64,000 nucleotides of DNA from Chloroflexi bacterium bin125 (GCA_002239025.1 MPNM01000015.1:1-64000); one strand, 5' to 3'; positions 33,880 to 42,806 are shown, counted from the stretch's first letter. Numbers and translations: made by a program. Notes: generated by a model not told the origin, from the sequence alone.

Positions 33880-34530
33880 ATGCTCGACACCCCCACCACG
33901 CCTCCTTCGGGAGACGACCACGCAACCCAGCTCTACACGATCACGGCGGGCGGCTTCTCCGCCACCTGCGACGCATTCGCCTCCGACCCCGAGCAAAACC
34001 ACCTCTGGTTCGTCTCGATGGTCGGCGCCCAGACCTCGCTCAAGGCGATCTGGGCGGCGCTGCTCAACTCGCCGCCTCAACCGGCGTTCCTGATCAAAGG
34101 CGCCGCGGACGACGTGCACGAGGGCGGCTACGAACGCTGCCAGATCCCCGAGCACAGTATCGGCACCTGGAAGACGACGATCGCGCGGTTGCCGCAAGCC
34201 GGCGCTTACCACGCGATGGTCTACACGCAGATGGCCGAGCTCTCGTTCGAGCGCGACGCGTTCCTGCTGCTGACCCCGGATGCTTCAGAGGCACCGGCCC
34301 TGCACCTGCGCTTCCTCAACCAGCGCACCGAGTTGCCAATCCACCACAGCTGGGCCGACTGGCTGTGGGAGCAAGGCCTGGAGCACGAGGCGATCCGGCC
34401 GCTCAAGTCGGTCGGTCTCAACGCCTGGTCCTGCTACCACGACCCGCAGCTGCTCGAGACCGAACTCTCGGCAGCCGTCAGGTACGGCGCGCTCAAGCTG
34501 CCCAGCGACCTGAACGGAGGATCGGCATGA
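33880..34530 (+). CDS. Uncharacterised element protein
   Basis: The protein has 216 residues, with GAAAGGAC 10 bases before the ATG. It looks globular and soluble with no membrane segment; recognisable stretches include NHLWFVSMVGAQTSLKAIWA and LPIHHSWADWLWEQGLEHEA. Its stop overlaps the start of the next small gene (ATGA), beginning a run of four translationally coupled genes to 35922. No family was recognised. Position between radC and a DUF6094-like methyltransferase suggests an accessory DNA-processing or establishment role. Confidence 0.65.
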   Translation: MLDTPTTPPSGDDHATQLYTITAGGFSATCDAFASDPEQNHLWFVSMVGAQTSLKAIWAALLNSPPQPAFLIKGAADDVHEGGYERCQIPEHSIGTWKTTIARLPQAGAYHAMVYTQMAELSFERDAFLLLTPDASEAPALHLRFLNQRTELPIHHSWADWLWEQGLEHEAIRPLKSVGLNAWSCYHDPQLLETELSAAVRYGALKLPSDLNGGSA

Positions 34531-34718
34531 GTCATCGCTACGTGACCGTCACGGTCGAAACCCGAGCGGGCGAAGACGACATCGCCGGCGAGGAGATCAC
34601 GGCGATTTACAACTTCGACCTCGAAGAGGACGGCTGTCAGATCGAGGAGGGCGTCCACAAAGACATCCACGACCACTTGCTCAACCTGCTTGAGCAGTAC
34701 CGAGAGGAGCACCCATGA
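34527..34718 (+). CDS. Small acidic protein
   Basis: The product has 63 residues and is acidic (EEITAIYNFDLEEDGCQIEE). Both ends overlap neighbours by four bases (ATGA at 34527 and at 34715). Codon use resembles the rest of the operon and the tight coupling supports a real gene. Function is unknown. Confidence 0.6.
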   Translation: MSHRYVTVTVETRAGEDDIAGEEITAIYNFDLEEDGCQIEEGVHKDIHDHLLNLLEQYREEHP

Positions 34719-34897
34719 CCGAACCCTCGGACGACCAGATCATCGTCAGCGTCCGCCGCGGTCCAGACGAGACGGCCCGCTGGTGGCTCCAACCCGAGGA
34801 GTCCGGCTGGCAGATTGCGCAGATCGCCGCAGACCTCGAAGACCACCTGATCGGCCTCGTCGAGGCCGACAACCAACAAAAGGAAGACACCCAATGA
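34715..34897 (+). CDS. Small acidic protein, coupled to methyltransferase
   Basis: The product has 60 residues with a Trp pair (ARWWLQPEESGWQIAQIAAD). Its stop overlaps the start of the methyltransferase gene (ATGA), so it may be a partner of that enzyme. No family was recognised. Confidence 0.6.
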   Translation: MTEPSDDQIIVSVRRGPDETARWWLQPEESGWQIAQIAADLEDHLIGLVEADNQQKEDTQ

Positions 34898-35922
34898 GAC
34901 TCAGCGGACAATTGAAGGGCGGCTACTACCCGACGCCGCCGCGCGTGGTCGACTACATCCGCTCGCTGCTGATGGCGCCGATCCGCTACGGCCGCCAGCG
35001 TGACGACATCGTGCGCCTGCTCGACCCCTGCTGCGGCCCGGGCGACGCCCTGTCGCAGCTGGCGGGGTCGATGAACCGCCACGGCACGGTTGAGACCTTC
35101 GGGGTGGAACTGCACCAGGAGCGAGCGCAAGAGGCGGCCGAGCGGCTCGATCACGCGCTCTCCAGCGACCTGTTCCGCTGCTCGATCGCCAACCGCGCGT
35201 TCAACTTGCTCTGGCTCAATGCCCCGTACGACCACGACCGCGAAGACAAGCGGGTCGAGCACGCATTCCTCACCCACTGCTCGCGCTACCTGGAGCCGGA
35301 CGGGGTGCTGGTCTACATCATCCCGCGACCTCAGATCGCGACCTCGGCGCGGTTCCTGACGACGAACTACCGGCGGGTCCGGGCGTGGGCCTTCCCCGAG
35401 CCCGAGCGCGAGGCGTTCGACCAGGTCGTTGTCATCGGCGTGCGCAAGCCGCAACCGCGGCCCGACGTGCGAGCGATGGCCGACCTGGTTGCGGGCATCG
35501 AAGGACTGGAACCGCTGCGGCACGACCTGCGGCCCGAGTACGACGTCGGGATGTCACCTCCGGGTCCGGTGATGTTCACGACCCGGGAGATCGACTTCCA
35601 CAAGGCGGTCGCCGAAGCGCGTAAGCGCGGGCTCTGGACCCAGGACGAGATCACGGACGCCTTCTGGCCGCCCACCGACCGCTCCACGCGCCCCTTGATG
35701 CCCCTGCGCAAGGGACACCTGGCGATGCTCGTCGCGGCCGGCTTCCTCGACAACCTCGAACTGGAAACGCCGGGTTCCCGCGTCCTGGTCAAGGGACGCA
35801 CGACCAAGGAGATGGTCCTGGTCGAGGAAGGCGAGACGCACGATGTCTACCGCGAGCAGCTCTGCACCAGCGTGGTCACGCTCGACCTTGACACCGGCCG
35901 GATCGAACGGATCGAGGCGTAG
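34894..35922 (+). CDS. DUF6094-like SAM-dependent DNA methyltransferase
   Basis: The protein has 342 residues from the ATG at 34894, coupled to the previous gene. It has QLKGGYYPTPPRVVDYI near the N-terminus, the SAM-binding motif LLDPCCGPGDAL near 43-54, and the catalytic-type motif LLWLNAPYD near 107, an NPPY-like variant (NAPY). The pattern matches the DUF6094 family of predicted N6-adenine methyltransferases on mobile elements. The C-terminal third looks like a winged or helical domain. It could protect element DNA from host restriction or replace methylation after transfer. Confidence 0.78.
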   Translation: MRLSGQLKGGYYPTPPRVVDYIRSLLMAPIRYGRQRDDIVRLLDPCCGPGDALSQLAGSMNRHGTVETFGVELHQERAQEAAERLDHALSSDLFRCSIANRAFNLLWLNAPYDHDREDKRVEHAFLTHCSRYLEPDGVLVYIIPRPQIATSARFLTTNYRRVRAWAFPEPEREAFDQVVVIGVRKPQPRPDVRAMADLVAGIEGLEPLRHDLRPEYDVGMSPPGPVMFTTREIDFHKAVAEARKRGLWTQDEITDAFWPPTDRSTRPLMPLRKGHLAMLVAAGFLDNLELETPGSRVLVKGRTTKEMVLVEEGETHDVYREQLCTSVVTLDLDTGRIERIEA

Positions 35923-36013
35923 CGGGCCCGAACGAACCCAAGCTCACAACCCAGCGTGGCCGGTCAGACGCGCACCAACACCAACACCGCCCAGACCTGA
36001 ATGGAGACCCACC

Positions 36014-36190
36014 ATGCCCCGACTCAGAGTCCACTACGCCTGCGACCGTTGCGGGCGCACGTCGTCCGCCGAGTACTTCGACTACCGCTACCACGAGACC
36101 GAAGTCGTCCGAATTCCCTGCAGCGGCTGCAGCTACATGACGCAGCACACGCCCCAGAGCGCTCGGCGGATCACGGACGACGACTGCTAG
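36014..36190 (+). CDS. Small zinc-ribbon protein
   Basis: The product has 58 residues with two CxxC knuckles (ACDRCGRTSS and PCSGCSYMTQ) that would bind one zinc ion. The ATG lies 12 bases after a GGAG. It is followed by a 12-bp-stem hairpin. Such proteins often contact nucleic acid or partner proteins, but no specific role is visible. Confidence 0.6.
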   Translation: MPRLRVHYACDRCGRTSSAEYFDYRYHETEVVRIPCSGCSYMTQHTPQSARRITDDDC

Positions 36191-36217
36191 CCGAAAGAGC
36201 ATCCGCGAAATCAAGCG

Positions 36218-36248
36218 AGCGGGCGAGGGACGACACCCCTCGCCCGCT
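36218..36248 (+). terminator. 12-bp-stem hairpin
   Basis: AGCGGGCGAGGG (218-229) pairs perfectly with CCCTCGCCCGCT (237-248) around the loop ACGACAC. There is no T run. It belongs to the series of intergenic hairpins of this operon and may mark an RNA-processing boundary rather than full termination. Confidence 0.65.
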
Positions 36249-36272
36249 CTAGTCACACAAGGAGAGCGTGAC

Positions 36273-36506
36273 ATGACCCAGACTACCCAGTGCGGTTTCT
36301 GCCGCGAGACCTACGAAGTCGGCGACCAGACGTACACGCCTGACGCCGATGCCCTGCCGCTCAATGAGTGCGCGACCTGCGCCCGGCGAGAAGCCCGCGG
36401 CTGCCGCGAGCGCGACTACCCGATGTTCGACTGGCAGTCCGAGGACCGGGTCGAGCTGGTCGACTGGCAACCCAGCGACCTGGTTTGGCTGGCGTCAGAT
36501 GCCTGA
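36273..36506 (+). CDS. Small zinc-ribbon protein
   Basis: The product has 77 residues, with AAGGAGAG before the ATG. Two cysteine pairs (QCGFCRETYE and ECATCARREA) form a likely zinc ribbon. The C-terminus is acidic and Trp-rich (DYPMFDWQSEDRVELVDW). It overlaps the next small gene by eight bases. Function is unknown. Confidence 0.6.
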   Translation: MTQTTQCGFCRETYEVGDQTYTPDADALPLNECATCARREARGCRERDYPMFDWQSEDRVELVDWQPSDLVWLASDA

Positions 36507-36690
36507 GCGCACGACACCGCTGCCGGACTTCAACGCCTACGTCACGATCGGTCAGGTGATCACCGCGCTGTTCGAGCTCGAATGGATCGACCTGGACGAC
36601 TTCGCCGACCGCGACTCCGCCCGCGTCTTGGCCGAGCGCCTTGACGCCGTCGCCCCCGAACGGCAGTTAACGCTCGCGCTCACGGCCTAG
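36499..36690 (+). CDS. Small helical acidic protein
   Basis: The product has 63 residues (DFNAYVTIGQVITALFELEW and so on) and is predicted mainly helical and acidic. It starts at the ATG at 36499, eight bases before the previous stop. Coupling supports expression; no family was recognised. Confidence 0.5.
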   Translation: MPERTTPLPDFNAYVTIGQVITALFELEWIDLDDFADRDSARVLAERLDAVAPERQLTLALTA

Positions 36691-36747
36691 ACCATCACAA
36701 CTCGCCCGACATGCCCTGCGCAGGTCTGGCTAGAACGGAACACGACC

Positions 36748-36933
36748 ATGAACCACTGGATCAACGACCGCGGCTGCCACATCTACCTCGACAAGAACGT
36801 GCCGATCGACGAGCACGGCGACGAGACCGGCAAGGGCACCTTCTCCTGGTGGTGCGCCTGCAACCGCAGCCAGGTCGACTACGAGAGCCTGCCCGACTGC
36901 GTCCGCGACGCCCGGGCCCACATCGAGGAGTAA
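36748..36933 (+). CDS. Small Cys-containing protein, first of a tandem pair
   Basis: The product has 61 residues. It shares with the next gene the pattern W-NDRGC-I...IDEHG...SWWC-C...Y..LP.CV.DARAHIEE, so the two are tandem duplicates. Four conserved cysteines could bind zinc. They sit immediately before the helicase gene. Function is unknown. Confidence 0.6.
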   Translation: MNHWINDRGCHIYLDKNVPIDEHGDETGKGTFSWWCACNRSQVDYESLPDCVRDARAHIEE

Positions 36934-36939
36934 ACGCCT

Positions 36940-37125
36940 GTGAACCCCTGGAACAACGACCGGGGCTGCGAGATCTTCTTCGAGGAACTCGTCGCCATTG
37001 ACGAACACGGCAACCAGACCGCCGGCCGCAGCTACAGCTGGTGGTGCCGGTGCGGTCTGTACCGGGACCAATATGAACGACTGCCCGGCTGCGTCCAGGA
37101 CGCGCGGGCCCACATCGAGGAGTAA
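36940..37125 (+). CDS. Small Cys-containing protein, second of a tandem pair
   Basis: The product has 61 residues and a GTG start six bases after the stop of its paralogue. NPWNNDRGCEIFFEELVAID and the ending CVQDARAHIEE align with the first copy without gaps. The helicase GTG follows three bases after the stop, which ties the pair to the helicase. Confidence 0.6.
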   Translation: MNPWNNDRGCEIFFEELVAIDEHGNQTAGRSYSWWCRCGLYRDQYERLPGCVQDARAHIEE

Positions 37126-37127
37126 CC

Positions 37128-39482
37128 GTGAACCTGTCCGATTTCATCGACACCTACCGCGAAGCGATCACGAAGCGGATCGTCCACAGCTATCCACCGA
37201 AGTACCGTCCGGCCGCGGACGACCGCCCGATGCCTCAGCTCAAGCGCCGCCCGATGGGCGCCCAGGAGACCGCGATTCGCGGCGCCGCACAGAGCTTGAC
37301 CGAGCAGCGCGGCACGACCGTGGTCGGCGAGATGGGCGTGGGCAAGACGTTCATCGCCATCGCCGCCGCACAGCTGGCCGGCTTCCGCCGCGTGCTCGTG
37401 CTCTGCCCACCGCACCTGGTCGGCAAGTGGAAGCGCGAGATCGAGGACACGATCCCGCTGGTCCGCACCGGCATCGCCGACTCGATCACCGACCTGGAGC
37501 AGCTGCGCCGCCAGGAGGGCTCCGGCCCGCAGTACGTCGTCATGTCGCACTCGCGAGCCAAGCTGGGCCACCGCTTCCGGCCCGCCTATTGGATGCGCCG
37601 GCTCAAGGATGAGGACGGCAACCCGGTCCGCGACGAAGAGACCGGCGAGTTCGTCATGACTCCGGCCTGTCCCGACTGCACCCAGCAGATCGTGGACGCA
37701 GAAGGCGTCCCCGTCCCGCACAAGCAGTTGGACAAGAAGCGTCACAAGTGCCCCAACTGCGGGACGCCCCTGTGGACGGCGGAGGCGCGGCCGGTACAGA
37801 CCGTAACGACCGACTACAACGCCGGTCTGATGGCTCGCCGGACTCCCGGCCAAGGGCCGCGCAAGTATCCCCTGGCCGACTACGTCAAGCAGCACATGCG
37901 CGGCTACTTCGACCTCTTGATCGTGGACGAGGTGCATGAACACAAGGGTCGCGGCTCGGCCCAGGGCGTCTCGGCCGGCATCCTGGCCGATGCCTGCGGC
38001 AAGTCGCTGGCGCTGTCGGGCACCCTCATGGGCGGCTACGCCTCGACGCTGTTCCACCTGCTCTACCGGTTCTCTCCAGAGATCCGCTCGGAGTTCGGGC
38101 GGTCGGACGAGCACAAGTGGGTCGAGCGCTACGGATTCCTCGAACAGCGCGTGCGCCACGACCGCGACGACGACCCGACCGAGGACGGCTCGGTCTCGCG
38201 CCGGCGCAACTACCGCAAGCAGGTCAAAGAGCGGCCGGGGATGGCGCCGGCGGCGCTGTTCCACATCATCGGCCACTCGCTCTTCCTCAGATTGGCCGAT
38301 GTCGCTTCGGGACTGCCCGCCTACGAGGAGCAAATCCAGGTTGCGAACATGGACACCGAGGAAGGGATCCAAGGCCTCTCGCAGGCTTCGGCCTACCGGA
38401 TCCTCGCCACGGACCTCAAGCGCGCCCTGCTGCAGGCGATCGAGCGCGGCTCAGCGCGGCTGCTCTCGACCTACCTGCAGGCGCTGCTGGCCTATCCCGA
38501 GGGCTGCACCAGGGGCGAGTCCGTGTTCGACCCGGATACCGGCGACCTGATTGTGCAACTGCCGCCCCTTGACGCAGTGCGTGTCTATCCCAAGGAGCAG
38601 CAGCTGATCGACCTGGTCGCCCAAGAGCGCCTGGCCGGACGGCGAGTGCTGGTCTACGCCACCCACACGGGGACGCGCGACATCACCGGCCGCCTCGAGG
38701 CCCTGCTCAGCCGGCACGGGTTCAAGACGGCCGTGATGAAGGCCGACCGGGTGGAGCCGAAACAGCGCGAGGCCTGGGTCGCGAAGCGGGTCAAGGAGGG
38801 CGTTGACGTGCTCATCTGCCATCCGCGCCTGGTCCAGACCGGGCTCGACCTGATCGCCTTTCCGACGATCTGCTGGTACGAGACCGACTACTCGGTCTAC
38901 ACCATGCGTCAGGCCTCGCGCCGCAGCTGGCGCATCGGCCAGACCCAGCCGGTCAAGGTCGTGTTCATGGCCCATCGGAACACGCTGCAGGCCGACGCGC
39001 TCAAGCTGGTCGCGCAGAAACTACAGAGTTCGCTGGCGGTCGAGGGCGAGCTGCCCGAGGACGGGCTGGCCGCTTACGGCGACACCGGCGACGACCTGAT
39101 GATGGCCCTGGCCCGCAAGCTGGTCTCGGGGGAAACCGACGACGAACCGGTGGAGGTCATCTTCACCCAGGCCCAGCAGGTCGCCGCCCAGGCCGAGCAA
39201 CTGTTGGTTGACGCCGATTGGCAGCGGCCGGTTCCTGATAATGAGGCGCCCATTGCCGCGCTCCCGTCCGGGCGCGAGGAACCGGCCAATCGGCTCGTTC
39301 CTTGCAGCGGGCATCACAGCGCGCCGGGGGCGCAGCCAACCCTGTTCAGCTGGGCCGAGTTCCTGGCGGAGCAACCAGAGCAGCCGAAACCGCGCGGTCG
39401 CAACCCGCGACCCTCGGGACCGTCACTCTTCGATTGGGCGCTAGGGCAACAGCAGGGCGCGAGTCGCGCCGCTGCGGGATAG
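37128..39482 (+). CDS. SNF2/DEAD-type superfamily 2 helicase with zinc-finger insert
   Basis: The protein has 784 residues from the GTG at 37128. Motif I is VVGEMGVGKT near 65-75, Ia VLVLCPPHLVGKWKRE near 88, and the DExH box LLIVDEVHEHKG near 264. Motif III is ALSGTLMGG and motif VI YTMRQASRRSWRIGQ near 600, characteristic of SNF2-like translocases. A zinc-finger insert lies near 185-220 (CPDC and CPNCG). The C-terminal 100 residues are low-complexity. It is the last gene of the operon, before a strong terminator, and probably acts as a DNA translocase in element replication or defence evasion. Confidence 0.88.
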   Translation: MNLSDFIDTYREAITKRIVHSYPPKYRPAADDRPMPQLKRRPMGAQETAIRGAAQSLTEQRGTTVVGEMGVGKTFIAIAAAQLAGFRRVLVLCPPHLVGKWKREIEDTIPLVRTGIADSITDLEQLRRQEGSGPQYVVMSHSRAKLGHRFRPAYWMRRLKDEDGNPVRDEETGEFVMTPACPDCTQQIVDAEGVPVPHKQLDKKRHKCPNCGTPLWTAEARPVQTVTTDYNAGLMARRTPGQGPRKYPLADYVKQHMRGYFDLLIVDEVHEHKGRGSAQGVSAGILADACGKSLALSGTLMGGYASTLFHLLYRFSPEIRSEFGRSDEHKWVERYGFLEQRVRHDRDDDPTEDGSVSRRRNYRKQVKERPGMAPAALFHIIGHSLFLRLADVASGLPAYEEQIQVANMDTEEGIQGLSQASAYRILATDLKRALLQAIERGSARLLSTYLQALLAYPEGCTRGESVFDPDTGDLIVQLPPLDAVRVYPKEQQLIDLVAQERLAGRRVLVYATHTGTRDITGRLEALLSRHGFKTAVMKADRVEPKQREAWVAKRVKEGVDVLICHPRLVQTGLDLIAFPTICWYETDYSVYTMRQASRRSWRIGQTQPVKVVFMAHRNTLQADALKLVAQKLQSSLAVEGELPEDGLAAYGDTGDDLMMALARKLVSGETDDEPVEVIFTQAQQVAAQAEQLLVDADWQRPVPDNEAPIAALPSGREEPANRLVPCSGHHSAPGAQPTLFSWAEFLAEQPEQPKPRGRNPRPSGPSLFDWALGQQQGASRAAAG

Positions 39483-39497
39483 GCGCCATGGGGTTCG

Positions 39498-39532
39498 GGG
39501 AGGTCACTGGCGAGATGCCGGTGACCTCCCCG
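39498..39532 (+). terminator. Strong terminator-like hairpin closing the plus-strand operon
   Basis: GGGGAGGTCACTGGC (498-512) pairs with GCCGGTGACCTCCCC (518-532), 15 pairs including one T-G, with loop GAGAT. It lies 15 bases after the helicase stop. It coincides with a drop in G+C and the end of gene-dense DNA. Confidence 0.75.
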
Positions 39533-40442
39533 CGGCCTCATGTGTGTGGCCCTTTTTTCGTGACCGGATTCGGAGGACTTCCAGGCCAGCCGTGGCATCT
39601 CTCGGCCCGAAAGGGACGACGAGGGTACCGGCACGACCGCGAGAATGCCCTCGCCTTGATCACATTGACTATGGGGACTTGATCTAATGGCCACTACTAA
39701 AGCACACAAGTTGAGCCTGTCCGTCTCAAATGCACTTTCGTGTTTCTGAGGTCGGTGATGGCTCGAAAGGTCGATATGAAAGCTTCGGCATTGAACGTGG
39801 TTCTGCGGTAGCTCTCGTTAGCCGTTCACGAGGCTTAAACTAATGCTTCATGGGATTGCTTCTGAGCAGTTGTGCCGATGAAAGCAAAGGGAAGGCCGCT
39901 TCGGATTGGCCAGCATCTGACGGCATGCAAACAGTGTCTAAATCAATAGCATCTGACAGCCAAAGAGCCGCCTCCTATCGCCATAATGAGCTGTCCGAAT
40001 TGGGACGTTCAGTCAAAGATCTCTTGCCTGTTTTGGTCCTGTTATTGGCTTCGCGTGGCTGTTTGATTCGTTCGATTCTTGCCATATCAGAGCAAGTGAT
40101 TGCGCTGATCGCCCTCCTTAACGAGTTTCAGATCATTGTTTGAGTGTGAATTCGGTGCTTAGATTGGCGCCCCATTGACCACCAGTTCTGCTCTCGAGCG
40201 CTGCTCGGTTCGGCTGGCGCAGTAGCGGAGCGGTGGAGTTGAGAGGAATGACCGTTGCTGAGACCACCCCGGCGGCCCGTGGTGCAGCACCGTCGGCGAC
40301 AGGTCGGGCAACGATTGCCGGCGCAGTTCATGGCCCGTTCGTTCAGGGTTCATGCACAGCGCTAGCACAGCCAGGGCGAGCTGATTCAAGCGAGCGCGCC
40401 CCATGCGAACGGCAGCGGATGTCGACAGAAAGAGGGCATGGC
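39533..40442. other. Lower-G+C gene-poor stretch
   Basis: No convincing gene is seen. A 97-codon open frame at 39850 has no ribosome-binding site or domain, and several short minus-strand frames are also unsupported. The change in composition suggests the boundary of a separately acquired segment. Confidence 0.5.
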
Positions 40443-40685
40443 ATGGGGCGGAGACGAGCCTCCCAGCGTGTGCTACTCAAGCCGGAGGCGGTCTGGGAGC
40501 ACATTAACCGTCGCAACTTGAGCCAGAATGAGCTGGCTCGGAAGTGCGGGATCTCGTCCGGCTACCTCTCCCAGCTGATCACAGGAACGCGAAGCCCGTC
40601 GGCGGAGGTCCGCAGGCGGCTCCAGTCTGAACTCGGCGCAGAACACTTCGACGATCTGTTCGTCCTGCAGCGATCGCAGGAGTAG
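40443..40685 (+). CDS. XRE-family helix-turn-helix regulator
   Basis: The product has 80 residues from the ATG at 40443; a start at 40425 (MSTERGHG) is an alternative. The HTH reads NRRNLSQNELARKCGISSGY then LSQLITGTRSPSAEVRRRLQ, a clear XRE/Cro-type domain. It is a close paralogue of the minus-strand gene at 49038 (shared LKPxAVWExINRRNLSQNEL), so this segment carries related regulators at both ends in opposite orientation. It probably represses a nearby promoter. Confidence 0.75.
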   Translation: MGRRRASQRVLLKPEAVWEHINRRNLSQNELARKCGISSGYLSQLITGTRSPSAEVRRRLQSELGAEHFDDLFVLQRSQE

Positions 40686-41027
40686 GCAAAACTTCGGTTC
40701 AAGCACGGCCGCCCCGTAGATGCGGTAGGCGGGCCTCTCCTCGACAGCACCGCGGGGCCGCGAATCCCGAGGCTTGCTCTGTTGGCGCGTCGGGATTCGC
40801 CCGAGCCCATGTTGCGTCAATGAAGCAGCAGTTCGATCGACACTATCGAATCGGCCTATAACGCAAGTCTAAGCCAACAACACATTTGTTACATCACTTG
40901 TTACTGTTCACCGTCTCAGGCACGTTCCACAAAATAATCGACGACATGCCGTCTTCAATGCCACAGCTTGTCGCCATTACTTCCATCGATAGCAGGGCCT
41001 GCAGGGAGGAGCGAAAAACCGTGGATA

Positions 41028-41043
41028 AATGCAGTTATACACG
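41028..41043 (+). repeat. Left arm of a perfect 16-bp inverted repeat around the tyrosine recombinase
   Basis: AATGCAGTTATACACG is the exact reverse complement of 42365-42380. The pair encloses 1.3 kb containing only the recombinase gene. The stretch 40686-41128 around it is A/T-rich and holds no other supported gene. Confidence 0.85.
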
Positions 41044-41128
41044 ATTTGTCTCCTTCTCATTCCGAGCATCATAGCGACACCGAGGAGGCACTGGCAAGGC
41101 CGCGAAAATGGCAGGACTAGCGGCAGCC

Positions 41129-42295
41129 CTATGCCGACAGACCGGGACGGGAGGCGTAGTACTGCGCCACTGCGCCACGCGCGGCCGTTTCGTTTCGGGT
41201 GTAGCGAGCCGGCATTGACGAGCTGCGCCAGCGGCCGGCCGTCATCAGGCTGGTCAGTTCAGTCCCGGCGCGAGCTAGGTCCTGAGCCATCCCGACCCTT
41301 GGCGAGTGGCCGCTGAAACCCTTCCCCAGCCCGGCGGACATGGCCGCTTGCCTGATCCGCTTGGTGATCTGGTTGGGCCGCAGGCCGAAGATCGTCGAAT
41401 CGATCTGAGCCGCGCTGCGCCAGCGATCAAGCGCGGCCATTGTCTCGACTGAGACGAACAGAACGACGCCCTCGCCTTCGGAATCCGTCTTCGAACGCCG
41501 GACCAGCAGTCGTCCGCTGCCGTCGCCGACGGCCTCGATGTCCTGCCAGGTCAGATCAGCCACCTCCGACACACGGAGCATCGCGTCACGCATCAAGCTG
41601 ATCACGGCGATGTCTTGCAGGCCGCGTGCGAGCGCGGTCTCCGGACGTTCCCGTCGTCCGCCTCGCCCCCTGCGAGGTTGGCAAACCGTCAATCGTATCT
41701 GGTCGAAGGCAGCCTCCGTCAGCGGCCTAGCTTGCCGCTGCGCGTGTCCGAGCTTACGCCCGGCGGCGCGCAATGTGCGTTTGACCTCTTCAGCGGTACA
41801 CGGATCCGGGACCCCTGCGGTGCGGTGCACGAACGCGATCGCTGACGCCGCAACCCGCACCGTGGCCAGCTTGTGTTGGTGCCGCTCTATCCGCTCGGCC
41901 AGATATGCAGCCACCTGTCTAGGGTCGGCCGGCAGCGGGCTGACCCGCCTGGCCTGCGCCCATTTTCTGAACCGGTTCCATTGGCATCGGTAGTTTCTCA
42001 CGGTGTTGGCCGCAAACTCATGCTCAAGCACAGCTTGCAGATTCTCCAGATCGCCAGCCTCAAGGGCGGAATCGACCCTTTGGAACAGCGGGGGGAAGGA
42101 TGAAGCGGTTGGTGTTTCGCGAAGCTTGTGACGATCGGGTTCCTGGATCGCGCCCTGGAGCAGTAGGCCCTTGGCGGCGTCGGTAAGGGGTCGCTTGGGA
42201 CCGGAGATGGCTTCGGTTGAGATCGCCAATCCTGATCGTCCAGCCCGTGGGGTCTGACCAGCATGGGCCGCCGGAGTAGGGATTCTGTGTTTCAT
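41129..42295 (-). CDS. Tyrosine recombinase (phage-integrase family)
   Basis: The protein has 388 residues from the ATG at 42295. The N-terminal SAM-like core-binding domain (NTVRNYRCQWNRFRKWAQAR) precedes the catalytic domain. All expected residues are visible: arginine in DAMLRVSEVADLTW, lysine in RRSKTD, HxxR in GHSPRVG, tryptophan in GRWRSSS, and the nucleophile tyrosine in ARYTRNE. The protein appears intact. Its first about 70 residues are an extra extension. The perfect inverted repeat 70-100 bases outside each end of the gene is the likely recombination site pair. It could mobilise this 1.35-kb unit or invert it. Confidence 0.9.
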   Translation of the reverse strand: MKHRIPTPAAHAGQTPRAGRSGLAISTEAISGPKRPLTDAAKGLLLQGAIQEPDRHKLRETPTASSFPPLFQRVDSALEAGDLENLQAVLEHEFAANTVRNYRCQWNRFRKWAQARRVSPLPADPRQVAAYLAERIERHQHKLATVRVAASAIAFVHRTAGVPDPCTAEEVKRTLRAAGRKLGHAQRQARPLTEAAFDQIRLTVCQPRRGRGGRRERPETALARGLQDIAVISLMRDAMLRVSEVADLTWQDIEAVGDGSGRLLVRRSKTDSEGEGVVLFVSVETMAALDRWRSAAQIDSTIFGLRPNQITKRIRQAAMSAGLGKGFSGHSPRVGMAQDLARAGTELTSLMTAGRWRSSSMPARYTRNETAARGAVAQYYASRPGLSA

Positions 42296-42364
42296 ATAGA
42301 GAGTGCGAATGGATTGACAAGGATATAGATGCTCTGCTTGTAGCCATCGAGCTCATCGATAAAG

Positions 42365-42380
42365 CGTGTATAACTGCATT
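42365..42380 (-). repeat. Right arm of the 16-bp inverted repeat
   Basis: CGTGTATAACTGCATT matches 41028-41043 in reverse complement with no mismatch. It lies 70 bases upstream of the recombinase ATG, inside its probable promoter region. The following 42381-42806 holds no supported gene and should contain the promoter of the large surface protein. Confidence 0.85.
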
Positions 42381-42806
42381 CGTCAATCCTGTTGCCGTCT
42401 GCTCACCGGAACCAACCTTGCTCTGTCGAGCCAATCGGTCTTCGACAGAGGTCGCCCGCTATCTCAGATTCCGTCTCGCGACCCCAGAGGTCCGCTTGCG
42501 TCCTTTGCATTCAAGGGCCGCGCAGGCTTGATCGGCGAGTGGGTCTGGCAGGAAGAATCCTGTTCTCTGACGAACCACTCAACCCTGGTTGATTGCCAGC
42601 ATCTCGCCAGTTGCACCACCACTCTCGCCAGTGCGGCTCTAAGGGGTGTAGCGCCCCACGTGGTCGGAATGGGAACGGAGGCGAGGCACCTCCGCCCTTC
42701 CCTTGGGCATTTCCAAACGCACTCCAGAAAGCGCTAAGGGCCCCCTTCAACGCTGAGGGACAGGTGGAACCACAACAGGGACCACCCACCGAGAGGACAT
42801 TTCGTG

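Noticed and set aside
37032-38372. A 446-codon minus-strand frame opposite the helicase
   Set aside because: Antisense shadow of the SNF2-type helicase with no ribosome-binding site or domain.
39850-40143. A 97-codon plus-strand frame
   Set aside because: No ribosome-binding site, no recognisable domain and atypical composition; left as non-coding.
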